Positions 55,333-64,000 of a DNA stretch of 64,000 nucleotides are shown here, piece after piece. The DNA comes from Rhizobiales bacterium 2SD. GTDB taxonomy: Bacteria; Pseudomonadota; Alphaproteobacteria; Rhizobiales; Beijerinckiaceae. A program made the translations under genes and the position numbers. The stretch lies in the NCBI GenBank assembly GCA_005502805.1, contig SCMY01000001.1:620001-684000 (forward strand), given 5' to 3'. Below the pieces are notes generated by a model. That model was not told where the DNA came from. It saw only the letters and a program-made list of their open reading frames with translations, and did not search any database. Positions within the stretch are counted from its first letter, which is position 1; every line of letters begins with the position of its first letter.

Positions 55333-56568
55333 TCAGCCGCGCTTCTGCGCCCAGGTCGGCGCGGGGTAGGTCGGCGCCGCGGTACGGGACGCTTCGGGGA
55401 AGACCACCTCGGCGTTGCCCTTGAGGACCTGGCCGACTGTCGAGCCGAGATGCAGCGGATCGCCGTCGCCTTCGGGGGTGAACTTGATGCGGCCGTACAA
55501 CGACTCCACGTCCAGCGCCGCGAGCTTCTCGCGCACCTTGGCCGGATCGAGCGAATTGGCCGCCTTCATCGCATGGACATAGGCGACGATGCAGGCCGCG
55601 CCGGAAGCGGTGTGGTAGGCCATGTCCCGCTTGAAGTGCTTGCCGTAATAGCTGGCGAAGCCTTGGGCCGAACCGAAGATCGCATCCTTGTAGGGCGAAC
55701 GCTCGTCCCAGAACTGCTGGAAGAACAGGCCGTTGGCGAAGTTGCCGAGCGCGTCCCGGAAGCTCTTCAGCTGCGGGCCGAGCGACAGATAGAGCAGCGG
55801 CACGTCGACATTGGACGAGATCAGCTGGCGCGCGATCAGAAGCGAGTTCTGGTCGTGGGTGGTCGCGAGCAGGACATCGGGCTTCTTGCCGCGGATCTGG
55901 TTCACCAGGCTCGAGGCATCGGTGATGTTCTCCGGCAGGGTGATGATGTCGTTGATCGGCAGCCCCTTCTGCTTGCCGAACGCGATCGCGCCCTCTGCCA
56001 GGGTCTTCGAGAAGGCGTCGTTCGCCATCGCGAACATGATCGACTTCGGGGCAGGTTTCAGCGAGGCGAAGTACTCGATCGTGTTGTACAATTGCCGCGA
56101 GGCGCGCGGGAACATGCAGAAGATGTTCTTGTAGCCCTGGGTGTAGATCTGGTCGGAGGCGCCACCGGTCTGCATCATCGGCTTGCCGGCGCGCTCGACG
56201 ATCGCGGCCGTCGGGAGCACGATATTGCTGCCGAAGGAACCCAGGAAGAATTGTACGCCATCGTCGAGATGGCGCTGGATCAGCGTCGAAGCGCGGGCCG
56301 GGTCCGAAGCGTCGTCGAAAAGACGTATGTCGATCTTGTAGCGCTTGCCGTCGACCTCGATGCCGTTGAGCTCTTCGTTGATAAATTTCTGGGCGGCGAG
56401 ATAGCCGTTGTTGACGTTGAGTCCGGTTTCGGCGGCGCGTCCGGAGAGCGGAACCGAGCCGCCGATGACGATGGTGTCGGTGGCCTGGGCCTGAGCGCTG
56501 CGGCCGATCGCCGGCATGGCAACGGCCGTACCGATGGTCTTCAGGATTGTTCTGCGGTCGATCTTCAT
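55333..56568 (-). CDS. livK: ABC transporter substrate-binding protein (LivK type), Tat-like signal
   Basis: A 411-residue periplasmic binding protein. The N-terminus MKIDRRTILKTIGTAVAMPA has a twin-arginine-like signal. Core segments are TIVIGGSVPLSGRAAETGLN, FDDASDPARASTLIQRHLDD and FFLGSFGSNIVLPTAAIVER, typical of amide/urea/branched-chain receptors (Peripla_BP_6). First gene of the six-component operon ending with the amidohydrolase. Confidence 0.94.
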   Translation of the reverse strand: MKIDRRTILKTIGTAVAMPAIGRSAQAQATDTIVIGGSVPLSGRAAETGLNVNNGYLAAQKFINEELNGIEVDGKRYKIDIRLFDDASDPARASTLIQRHLDDGVQFFLGSFGSNIVLPTAAIVERAGKPMMQTGGASDQIYTQGYKNIFCMFPRASRQLYNTIEYFASLKPAPKSIMFAMANDAFSKTLAEGAIAFGKQKGLPINDIITLPENITDASSLVNQIRGKKPDVLLATTHDQNSLLIARQLISSNVDVPLLYLSLGPQLKSFRDALGNFANGLFFQQFWDERSPYKDAIFGSAQGFASYYGKHFKRDMAYHTASGAACIVAYVHAMKAANSLDPAKVREKLAALDVESLYGRIKFTPEGDGDPLHLGSTVGQVLKGNAEVVFPEASRTAAPTYPAPTWAQKRG

Positions 56569-56723
56569 GGTTCCCCTCCCACGTCTTGCCGGCCGATCCG
56601 GGGATCGCCGCTGGCATGCTGCAGGATCGGGGTCCTTTCATTGGGACCTACGCTCTGCTGACATTTGCCGGATCAGGATTTTTCCCGTCGCAGGCCGATA
56701 ATAAAGATTGTAGTCGCATTGGA

Positions 56724-56744
56724 TTTATGCAGAAATCGCATAAA
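56724..56744. promoter_or_regulatory. palindromic LysR-type operator overlapping the lysR start
   Basis: A perfect 7-bp inverted repeat TTTATGC / GCATAAA separated by 7 bases, which contains the T-N11-A LysR core (ATGC-N7-GCAT). The last A is the A of the regulator start codon, so occupancy would block its own expression. livK starts 156 bp away on the other strand. Confidence 0.75.
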
Positions 56745-57673
56745 TGGACATGCTGCATGCCTACCGCGCCTTTCTCCGGGTCGCAGAGACCGGGAGTTTC
56801 AGCCGCGCCGCCGAGGAGATGCGCCAGCAGCAATCGCAGATCAGCCGGATGGTCGCAGCGCTGGAGTCCCAGCTCGGGGTGCAGTTGCTGCGCCGCACGA
56901 CGCGATCCGTCACCATCACCGAGGAAGGCGAGCGCTACCGGATGCGCCTCGCTTCGATCCTGCATGCACTCGACGATTGCGAGAGCGAGATCCGGACCGG
57001 CCGACGCGAGCCGAGCGGACTGATCCGCGTTGCCTGCCCGACGACTCTGGGACGCGTGCTGCTGGTCCCGATCGTCAACGAGTTCCTCAAGCTCTACGGC
57101 AAGGTCAGCGTCGAATTGTTGATGAACAACAACCTCGTCAATCTCGCTGCGGACGGTATCGACATCGCCGTGCGCGTCGGCCGGCTGCCGGAAAACGAGC
57201 TGCCGACGCGCCAGATCGGCATCGTCGAACAGTTCGTGGTCGCAAGTCCCGCCTATCTGTCCAGCATCGACGCGATCAGCGATCCTGATCACCTGCTCGG
57301 CCGGAACTGCTTCTGCTTCGCGACGAGCGGCGGCACGCAGACATGGTCCTTCTCGCAGGGCGACACCGCCAAGCTCGTCAATGTCCGTGGCGATTTCATC
57401 GCCAACGATGCCGAGGTGCTGATGCAGCGCTGCCTCGACGGGCTCGGTGTCGCGATGCTGCCGCGCTGGCTGGTCTGGAGCCTGATCGCCGAGGGGCGGC
57501 TGGAGCGCCTGCTGCCGAACTGGCAGACCCGCTCGATGCAGCTCAGCGTCGTCACCTCGCACCGCAGTTATCGTCCCCAGCGCATCTCGGCGTTCCTCGC
57601 CTTCCTGGAGATGCATCTGAAGCCCTTCCTGATCTCCAATCACACCCGCGACCGAGCCGGCGCGGCGCCATGA
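56744..57673 (+). CDS. LysR family transcriptional regulator
   Basis: A 309-residue regulator. The N-terminal winged HTH (YRAFLRVAETGSFSRAAEEM, then QISRMVAALESQLGVQLLRR) precedes a LysR substrate-binding domain (GLIRVACPTTLGRVLLVPIV and ANDAEVLMQRCLDGLGVAML). It is divergent from livK and upstream of the hydrolase at 57882. It probably controls both, with the compound taken up as co-inducer (inference). Confidence 0.92.
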   Translation: MDMLHAYRAFLRVAETGSFSRAAEEMRQQQSQISRMVAALESQLGVQLLRRTTRSVTITEEGERYRMRLASILHALDDCESEIRTGRREPSGLIRVACPTTLGRVLLVPIVNEFLKLYGKVSVELLMNNNLVNLAADGIDIAVRVGRLPENELPTRQIGIVEQFVVASPAYLSSIDAISDPDHLLGRNCFCFATSGGTQTWSFSQGDTAKLVNVRGDFIANDAEVLMQRCLDGLGVAMLPRWLVWSLIAEGRLERLLPNWQTRSMQLSVVTSHRSYRPQRISAFLAFLEMHLKPFLISNHTRDRAGAAP

Positions 57674-57881
57674 AGGTGTCAGCTTGGGGCTCGGTCGGTC
57701 TGCGGTCGGTTGTGCCGCGTCGCCGGCCCTCCTGCTGCTCGGCCGGCTTGCGCTGAGGCGAACATGATGACAATGGCCTCGGGCGTCGGCCGCGATCGCC
57801 ACGCCGCGTCGGCCCGAGCACTCGATGTCTCGTAGACACTCGCTTGTGCAAACTCATCATCTCCATGGCGTCGGAGGTCTC

Positions 57882-59129
57882 ATGTCGGTGGATCAGCTGC
57901 GTCTTTGGGCTCGACTCGAATCGCTGTCGCGCCTGACCGATCCCGACCGGCCCTGGACGCGCCGCTCGTTCACGTCGCGCTTCCTGGAAGGCCGCGCCTG
58001 GCTCGCCGCCGAGTTCCGCGCGGCGGGGCTCGAGACCGCTATCGATGCCGGCGGCAATCTCATCGGGCGGATCGAAGGCACGGAGCAGGGGCTGAAACCG
58101 ATCCTGATCGGCTCTCATTCGGACACCGTGCCGTCCGGCGGCCGCTATGACGGTATTCTCGGCGTTCTGGCGGCGCTCGAGGTCGCCCAGAGCCTGATCG
58201 AGAGCGGCACGCGCCTACGCCATCCGCTCGAGGTCGTCGATTTCCTCGCGGAAGAGCCGAGCGAATTCGAGGGCCTGTCCTGCATCGGCAGCCGCGCGAT
58301 GAGCGGCGCGCTGACGCCTCAGCACCTCGCTCTGCGCCGGGCGGATGGGATGAGCCTCGAAGAGGGGATCGCCTATGTCGGGGGAAGGCCGGCGGAGATC
58401 GCGCTTTCGGCGCGTCGCCCCGGCAGCATCGCCGCTTATCTGGAGGTTCACATCGAACAGGGGCGCGTCCTCGAGAACGAGGCGAAACCCGTCGGCATCG
58501 TGACCGATATCGTCGGAATCCGGCGCGAGCGCATCACGGTTACCGGCCGTGCCGACCATGCCGGCGCCACCCCGATGCCGCTGCGCAGCGATGCGCTCGT
58601 GGGTGCCGCGCGTCTGATCGAGGCTGCTTACGGCAGAGCGCTCGCGACCTCGGGCGATGAGCAGCCGCTGGTGGCGACCTTCGGCAAGATCGAGGTCAGC
58701 CCGAATGCCGCGAATGCAGTGCCCGGCGAAGTCGTGATGACGCTGGAGGTACGCTCGGGCAACGAAGCCGCAGTCTCCACTTTCGGGACGGCGCTCGTGC
58801 GCGACGTGCAACCGGAGCTCGCCGCGCTGCGGCTGGCCGTGACGGCCGAGCCGATCAGCAACGTCGCTCCGGTCGCCTGCGCGCCGGCGGTGCGCACCGC
58901 CATCGCCGATGCCGCGAAAGCCAACGACCTCGGCACGCGCGACCTTCCAAGCGGCGCCGGCCATGACGGCGTCTTCGTCTCGCGGCTCGGCCCGATCGGC
59001 ATGATCTTCGTGCCGTGCCTGGATGGGCGCAGCCACGCGCCGGAGGAAGCGATCGAGCCGGGACAGGCCGCGGATGGAGCCCGCGCGCTGGCGGGCGCCG
59101 TCAGCCTGCTCGACGAACGTCTCGACTGA
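57882..59129 (+). CDS. M20 Zn-dependent hydrolase, allantoate / N-carbamoyl-amino-acid amidohydrolase type
   Basis: A 415-residue metallo-enzyme. Metal ligands lie in IGSHSDTVPSGGRYDGILGV, in FLAEEPSEF and in EVHIEQG (the M20/hydantoinase HyuC-AllC group). The lid domain is about 220-325 (GRADHAGATPMPLRSDAL). The closing GAGHDGVFVSRLGP supplies another His. The substrate is a linear ureide or N-carbamoyl amino acid. ATG 57882 has GGAGG upstream. It follows the LysR gene by about 210 bp. It complements the ring-opening amidohydrolase at 49975. Confidence 0.9.
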   Translation: MSVDQLRLWARLESLSRLTDPDRPWTRRSFTSRFLEGRAWLAAEFRAAGLETAIDAGGNLIGRIEGTEQGLKPILIGSHSDTVPSGGRYDGILGVLAALEVAQSLIESGTRLRHPLEVVDFLAEEPSEFEGLSCIGSRAMSGALTPQHLALRRADGMSLEEGIAYVGGRPAEIALSARRPGSIAAYLEVHIEQGRVLENEAKPVGIVTDIVGIRRERITVTGRADHAGATPMPLRSDALVGAARLIEAAYGRALATSGDEQPLVATFGKIEVSPNAANAVPGEVVMTLEVRSGNEAAVSTFGTALVRDVQPELAALRLAVTAEPISNVAPVACAPAVRTAIADAAKANDLGTRDLPSGAGHDGVFVSRLGPIGMIFVPCLDGRSHAPEEAIEPGQAADGARALAGAVSLLDERLD

Positions 59130-59342
59130 GCCTGCCAGGGCCGCGCCGCCCCGGCGCGATGCCGCCCCCATCGCGTGGAGCCGATCGCAGGCGAGGAGCA
59201 CCTTGCTGTGCTTGCAGAATGCCGGCTGTCGGGCAGCGGGGCGATGTCAGCTCCCGGCGTTCCACCGGATCTCACTCCCGGGGCAGCCGAACCGGCTTCG
59301 CCGCCCCGGGCTGTATCTGACCCGGGCGCTTCCCGCACCTCG

Positions 59343-62300
59343 TCAGAAGCTCACCCTGATCTGGGCCGAACCGCCAAGGCGGTTGCTGTTAGCGGAGAAC
59401 TCGCCGTCGAGGCTGAGGCCGAACGTCATGCGCTCACTGAGCCTGGCCATGACGCCGAGATTGACGAGCGCGCTGTTGCGATCGGGCTCGGCGCCGGTCG
59501 CTGTGAACACCGCGCCAGGCAGGCCGGCCAAGCTCGCCGTCAGATCGGCATCGCGGCGGAAGTAATGCGCCCAGGCCGCCCGGACATAGCCCGTGACGGG
59601 TACGCCGCCCAGTACCGTATCGCTATCGACCTGGATGCCGAGCTCGCCGCGCGTGGTGACATCGTTGCGCCTGGCCAGCACCAGCGCTCCGGCATTGGCG
59701 CCGGCCCAGTTGGCCTCGACCACCGCCGGGCTGCGGGCTCGCGTGCTTTGGATCGCGGCGAGCGGCGACACCGAGAGCCCATGCCAGTTCAGCAACGCCG
59801 CACTCGCCTGCAACCGCCCGCTCCAAGCTGCCGTCGCGTAGGAGGAAGCGAGGCTCGAGCCCAGGGCCGGAATGCCGCGGCTGACGTCGTTGTCGAACCT
59901 GGCATAGCTCAGCGCTGCACCGAGCTTCACCGGTCCGAGCTGCGTCATGCCGTAGAGGCCTGCCTGGAAGACATCCGCATCGATCTTGCCGAGCACGCCC
60001 GGCAACGCGGCCCGCGCCCTGCCGCCGGAGACCGCGACGCCCACGATCGTCCCCGGCAGCAGCCGGACATCGATGCCCGTCGCCAGATGGGCGTCGTCGA
60101 TGCTGCGCTTGGCCGAGCCGATATGGGCATTTCCGTCGGTGCGGCCATGGGAGCCATAGGCCGAGCCCCAGATCGAATAGAGCGGCGCATCGAGCCGAGC
60201 CGGTGCGACAGGGCGGTCGGCGCCCTGCCGTGCGGCGCCGGAAAAGGCCGCCGTACCCGGGCCGGGGCTGCCCGCGCCGAGGCGCCCGGCCGCGGTCGGG
60301 TCGAGCATGGTCCGCAGGAACTGGTCGGAAGCGACATGCGCCATGGCGGGGGCGGCGCTATGAATCTCGCCCGAGAGGCTGTTCACCGCCGCCGGGATCG
60401 CGGCGGCCGGCAGATTGTAGATCCCGAACAGGACGGACGGGTCGCCGCCGGCAGCGACCGCCAGGTCGATGGCCTTGCCGATGGCATAGGCATTGCGCGG
60501 CTGGGTCATCCCAAGCGTGGGCGGCCCGGGGTTCACCGGCACCTCGGGCACTTCAGGCACCTCCGGCGTCAGCCGCCTGGGCGTCAACGTCAGCAGCACG
60601 TCGTTGGTGGTATAGCTCACGGTCGTGGTGACGCCGTCGCCGAAGGAGCCGGTCGCGTCGACCGTACCGAAGGTTCCGGTGCTGCCGCCCGCCGCCGAGA
60701 GCAGCGTATAGGCGCTGTTGAAGCTGTAGCTCCCGCCGAGCGGCATGAGGCGCAGCGTGCCGGCCAGCGAAGCCGTGCCGGTGACGTTCACCCGGTCAGC
60801 CACCGCGCCCTGAATCTCGGCGACATAGGTCCCGCCGGGGTTGAAGGTCAGATTGCCGTTGACGATCAATGCCCCCGGCGAATTGCCGGGCGAGAGCGTG
60901 CCGTTCACCACCGTCGACGGCAAGGTGCCGCCGCCGCCGATCAGTGCGCCGGCCGCCACGGTCAGGCCGGAGGACGAGGCCAGTGAGCCGTTCACGATCA
61001 GCGAGCCGCCATCGACCAAGGTCGCGCCGGTATAGCTGCTCACTCCGGTGAGGATGAGCGTGCCGGCGCCGACCTTGTTCAGGCTGGTGCCGGTGCCGTC
61101 GACGAAGCCGGAGCCGATCGTCGCGGTGACGCCGGAGGCCGTGTTGATCGTGCCGCCGGCGGCGACGCCAAAGCGCAGCGAGCCGCCGTCCAGGGTATAG
61201 CCGCTGCTGTTGAACTGCAGCGTGTCGAAATCCTGCGTGCCCGCGACCGAGATCGCTCCCGCCGCGCCCTGAAAGACGCCGACTGAACCGAGCCAGGGGG
61301 CGTTGAAGCCGGTGTTCCCGGGCGCGCCTGCCCAGTTGGTATTGCCCGTATTCCAGGTTCCGGCTCCGCCATCGACACTACCGTTGCCTGCCATGTCCGC
61401 GCCGTCCCAGAACTGCAGGGTCTGCCCCGCGCCGACGACGGCGAGATTGACCTGGTTCGGGCCGCTGGAGGGGGCCTTGTAGACCGTGCCGGTCGCGCCC
61501 GCGACGGACGGCGCGGACAGCGCCAAGCTGTCGAAGCTGCCGCTGATCGTGCCGCCGCCGGTGACGTCGAAAAGCCGGTAATAGCCGGCCGAGGCGACAT
61601 TGGCTGTCAGCCTGCCGCCGAGCTGGAGGTTGCCGCCGGCGCCGTTGACGACGATGTGGTCGTTGTTGGCGCCGCCGACGACGCCCGGGCTGTTCAGCTC
61701 GAAGATCGTGTTCGAGCCGGCGTTCAGCACCAGCGAGCCGACCGTCAGCGTGCCCGGCGAATTGCCGGCCGAGAGCGTGCCGCCGGAGGCGATGCTGACC
61801 GCTCCCGCGATCGTGCCCGAGCCGCCCAGCGTCGCGCCGCTGCCGACCGAGACGCTGGACGAGGCCAGCGAGCCGTTCACGATCAGCGAGCCGCCATCGA
61901 CCGATGTCGCCCCCGTATAGCCGTTTGTCCCGGCCAGGGTGAAGCTGCCAGTGCCGACCTTGGTCAGGGCCCCTTGGCCATTAAGGCCAAGATTGCCGTC
62001 GAAGACGGCATCCGTGTTGCTCGTCCCCGTCGTCAGCACAACCCCGGGCTGGAGGCGCACCTGCGTATCCGTCCCGCCGCTGAGCGAGCCGATCTGCTGG
62101 TCGAAGACGAGCGAGAACTCCGAGGCGGCCCCGGTCAGGTTGACGGCCACCGTGGGCGACAGGGCGTTGGGCTCATAAACGTTGAACCGGGCGCCGTTGG
62201 AGATATTGATCGCGGAGGAGTGGGAGATCGTTCCTCCAGAACCAATTCCCAGCGCCCCTCCGGCGACATTGGTCGGGCCGGAATAGGTATTGGTCCCAAA

Positions 62301-64000
62301 TATATTGAGCGAACCCGATCCCAGCTTGGTCAGGCCGCCGGAGCCGGAAATATCGCCGCGATAGGCGGAGCCGGCGCTGGCGTCGACCGTCAGCGTCGCC
62401 GAGCCCAGCGTGACACGGGTGCCGGCGTCGCCGGTCAGGCTCTTGATGGTCTGGTCGTAGCCGTTGAGATCCCAGGCTCCCGCATTGAGGGCGACCCCGG
62501 ACGAGGACGCCAGCGCGTTCGCCGTCCCCATCCGCAGCGTTCCGTTCTGGATGGTGGTCAGCCCGGTATAGCTTTGCGCACTCGTCAATGTGAGGCCGCC
62601 GCCCGCCGCTCCCGTCAAGGTGAAGTTGCCATCCCCCGAGATCACCCCGGAATAGACGCCATCCGTCCCCTGGGCGAAGACGACGCCGCGCGTGCCGGGA
62701 CCCGTGTCGAATGTCAGATTGCCGGCCATGCTGGAGGAGTTGCCGCTGAGCGTCCCCTCCCGGATCGACCAATGCTGGCTGCCGCTGCCCGACAGCGTCC
62801 AGCTCGACGAGCCGGTCTTCTCATAGGCGGTGAAGCCGGTATGCGAGGCGACGAGATTGCCGACATTGGCTGCGCCATTCGTCGACCCGCCCAGCGCCAG
62901 CACATTGTTGGTGCCGCCGCCCTGAACCACGACATTGCCGTCGGTCCTCGATCCCGCCCGGATCTCGAAGCGGTTGTTGCTGCCGCGGAGCTCGACCGCA
63001 TTGGCCCGCGTCACGCCGTCGCCGGAAAGCCCGCCCGCGATCATCCCCGAATTGACGATCGAGATGCCGCCGCCCGCCGCGCCGGCGATGCCGACGCCGC
63101 CCGCGCCATCGCTGCTGGAAGCGGCGGTGCCGCCACGACCGCCTGAAATCGTTCCGGCATTGTCCAGGCTTGCGGCCTGGCCGTTCCGGAAGACGATGCC
63201 GGCGCCGCCGCCCCCCGCGACATAGACTGGGTTGAGTTCGGACTGGTTCCCGCCGGCCCCGCCGGTGATGCTGCCGCCTGTCATATTGGCGATCGAGCCG
63301 CCCCAGGCTTCCAGGCCGGCGCCGCCCCGGCCGTAGCCAGTCCCGCCTGCGTTCGAATCGCCTCCCCTGCCGCCTGTGATCGCGGCCCGGTTGTCGATGA
63401 CGCCGAGATTGCTCAGCACACCGGCACCGCCGGAGCCGGCCCAGGCCCAGGCCCCACCCGCACCGCCGGTGATCGAGCCGGCCTGGTGGAACAAGCTGCC
63501 GCCATTGTACAGGAACAGCCCGGCGCCGCCATTCCCGCCCTCATACTCGTCAGCGCCCTGGCCGCCGGCGATGACGCTGGTGCCGCCTGCTCCGGTCGCG
63601 ACAGTGATCGTGCCGCCGTTCAGCAGCACCAGCCCGGCGGCGCCGCCGCCAGCACCCGCGCCGCCGCCGCCGGCGCCGCCGGTGACAGCGAAGCCGTTCG
63701 TGTTCATCGCAACTCCGGCTCCGCTCAGGACGAGGCCGCCGCCGCCGCCGCCACCGCCGCCACTGCCAGCTGGGGAGCCGCCAAAGGACCCGGTCGCTCC
63801 TGTGCCACCAGCATAAGCCGAGCCGAGGGCAAGCGGAGAGGTCGTCGTGAGGAGGTTGCCGCCGCCGCCGGCTCCGCCCGCTCCGCCATCGCGGGGGAAT
63901 CCGGGATCATAACTGCCGCGGCCGCCGCCGCCGCCGCCGCCGGCCGCCAGGTTATTGGGAACGCCCGGCGCCCCGCCTGCTCCGCCAAGCCCGCCGACGT
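59343..64000 (-). CDS. giant autotransporter adhesin-like protein, 5' end outside window
   Basis: An open frame of at least 1552 codons on the minus strand that continues past the right edge, so the signal peptide is not seen. From the edge inward: about 450 residues of Gly/Ala-rich repeats of the GGAGGAGL / GGSITGGAGG kind; about 600 residues of PATR-type autotransporter beta-strand repeats (SYTGATLVDGGSLIVNGSLA, GTLSPGNSPGALIVNGNLTF); a Pro-rich linker (PEVPEVPEVPVNPGPP); and a C-terminal 12-strand barrel of about 280 residues (LYSIWGSAYGSHGRTDGNAH onward) ending in RVSF, the outer-membrane insertion signal. No Cys is seen in the passenger. Type V secretion: the barrel exports the passenger, which probably acts as adhesin or surface layer. 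Convergent with the M20 gene. Confidence 0.92.
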   Translation of the reverse strand, partial: VGGLGGAGGAPGVPNNLAAGGGGGGGRGSYDPGFPRDGGAGGAGGGGNLLTTTSPLALGSAYAGGTGATGSFGGSPAGSGGGGGGGGGLVLSGAGVAMNTNGFAVTGGAGGGGAGAGGGAAGLVLLNGGTITVATGAGGTSVIAGGQGADEYEGGNGGAGLFLYNGGSLFHQAGSITGGAGGAWAWAGSGGAGVLSNLGVIDNRAAITGGRGGDSNAGGTGYGRGGAGLEAWGGSIANMTGGSITGGAGGNQSELNPVYVAGGGGAGIVFRNGQAASLDNAGTISGGRGGTAASSSDGAGGVGIAGAAGGGISIVNSGMIAGGLSGDGVTRANAVELRGSNNRFEIRAGSRTDGNVVVQGGGTNNVLALGGSTNGAANVGNLVASHTGFTAYEKTGSSSWTLSGSGSQHWSIREGTLSGNSSSMAGNLTFDTGPGTRGVVFAQGTDGVYSGVISGDGNFTLTGAAGGGLTLTSAQSYTGLTTIQNGTLRMGTANALASSSGVALNAGAWDLNGYDQTIKSLTGDAGTRVTLGSATLTVDASAGSAYRGDISGSGGLTKLGSGSLNIFGTNTYSGPTNVAGGALGIGSGGTISHSSAINISNGARFNVYEPNALSPTVAVNLTGAASEFSLVFDQQIGSLSGGTDTQVRLQPGVVLTTGTSNTDAVFDGNLGLNGQGALTKVGTGSFTLAGTNGYTGATSVDGGSLIVNGSLASSSVSVGSGATLGGSGTIAGAVSIASGGTLSAGNSPGTLTVGSLVLNAGSNTIFELNSPGVVGGANNDHIVVNGAGGNLQLGGRLTANVASAGYYRLFDVTGGGTISGSFDSLALSAPSVAGATGTVYKAPSSGPNQVNLAVVGAGQTLQFWDGADMAGNGSVDGGAGTWNTGNTNWAGAPGNTGFNAPWLGSVGVFQGAAGAISVAGTQDFDTLQFNSSGYTLDGGSLRFGVAAGGTINTASGVTATIGSGFVDGTGTSLNKVGAGTLILTGVSSYTGATLVDGGSLIVNGSLASSSGLTVAAGALIGGGGTLPSTVVNGTLSPGNSPGALIVNGNLTFNPGGTYVAEIQGAVADRVNVTGTASLAGTLRLMPLGGSYSFNSAYTLLSAAGGSTGTFGTVDATGSFGDGVTTTVSYTTNDVLLTLTPRRLTPEVPEVPEVPVNPGPPTLGMTQPRNAYAIGKAIDLAVAAGGDPSVLFGIYNLPAAAIPAAVNSLSGEIHSAAPAMAHVASDQFLRTMLDPTAAGRLGAGSPGPGTAAFSGAARQGADRPVAPARLDAPLYSIWGSAYGSHGRTDGNAHIGSAKRSIDDAHLATGIDVRLLPGTIVGVAVSGGRARAALPGVLGKIDADVFQAGLYGMTQLGPVKLGAALSYARFDNDVSRGIPALGSSLASSYATAAWSGRLQASAALLNWHGLSVSPLAAIQSTRARSPAVVEANWAGANAGALVLARRNDVTTRGELGIQVDSDTVLGGVPVTGYVRAAWAHYFRRDADLTASLAGLPGAVFTATGAEPDRNSALVNLGVMARLSERMTFGLSLDGEFSANSNRLGGSAQIRVSF
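60973..61035. repeat. internal 63-bp repeat of the autotransporter gene, copy 1
   Basis: It encodes the TLVDGGSLIVNGSLASSS unit. It is nearly identical in DNA to 61858-61920, in the same orientation; differences are few, mainly at 60983 and around 61018-61030. Confidence 0.85.
61858..61920. repeat. internal 63-bp repeat of the autotransporter gene, copy 2
   Basis: It encodes the TSVDGGSLIVNGSLASSS unit. The pair is 885 bp apart and could allow recombination deleting a passenger segment. Confidence 0.85.

Noticed and set aside
59280..59308. Hairpin between the M20 hydrolase and the autotransporter as terminator
   Set aside because: The stem is imperfect (GGGGC...GCCCC with an internal AGCCG/CGGCT) and lacks a T tract on either strand.
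62935..64000. Regular GGC/GCC-rich tandem pattern considered as CRISPR or satellite repeat
   Set aside because: The periodicity is codon-based (poly-Gly repeats of the autotransporter) and there are no identical repeats with unique spacers.

Overview
The window is about 64 kb of GC-rich (mid-60s percent) chromosomal DNA from an alphaproteobacterium of the order Hyphomicrobiales (Rhizobiales). The assignment rests on gene content and order: proB-proA-nadD-rsfS-rlmH-envC-ctpA-deacetylase-rppH, a pha cluster with divergent phaR, TorF-type porin, DUF6481, DUF1737, and PAS/XRE proteins. A Bosea- or Methylobacterium-like genome is my best guess, but the genus is inference. No plasmid or phage replication genes, CRISPR array or insertion sequence were seen.

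Layout. 1-13.2 kb: an edge-truncated fosmidomycin-resistance-type MFS gene with a divergent AraC/cupin regulator, a TorF porin, an L,D-transpeptidase lipoprotein, accA, a methyltransferase diverging from a gloB/cupin/GNAT operon, a YddG-type exporter, an alpha/beta hydrolase diverging from a GlxA-type regulator, and an aminotransferase diverging from a GntR regulator across a clear operator. 13.3-19.8 kb: a second Fsr-type MFS gene, the polyhydroxybutyrate genes phaA/DUF1737/phaB with divergent phaR, and a PAS/degenerate-GGDEF/EAL protein. 19.8-34.1 kb: rpmF, mtgA, ispA, kup, ispG, a Zur-like regulator, bdhA translationally coupled to a patatin, a methyltransferase coupled to a glycosyltransferase, and an AbgB-like amidohydrolase. 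34.2-40.2 kb: small exported proteins, a dctPQM TRAP transporter, DUF6481 and rpsU. 40.3-49.6 kb: the housekeeping run from proB to hisE, ending at tRNA-Arg(ACG). 50-59.1 kb: a catabolic locus made of a branched-chain-type ABC transporter, an allantoinase/hydantoinase-like amidohydrolase, an AhpD/CMD-like protein, a LysR regulator and an allantoate/N-carbamoyl amidohydrolase. 59.3 kb to the right edge: a giant Gly-rich autotransporter running off the window.

How genes work together. PhaA, PhaB, PhaR and BdhA handle PHB synthesis, its control and the first step of re-oxidation. IspG and IspA serve isoprenoid synthesis. EnvC, CtpA, the deacetylase-like protein, MtgA and the L,D-transpeptidase act on the envelope. 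The 50-59 kb locus looks like uptake, ring opening and linear-ureide hydrolysis of a cyclic amide such as a hydantoin or a purine-derived ureide.

Most unusual observations. Two small accessory islets sit exactly behind the 3' ends of intact core genes (ispA and a methyltransferase), and each is followed by a decayed second copy of that gene's 3' end in the same orientation. The ureide-type locus has a ring-opening enzyme with Gln in place of the first metal-binding His and an embedded CMD-like protein. Palindromic operators are visible for the LysR, GntR and possibly PhaR regulators.
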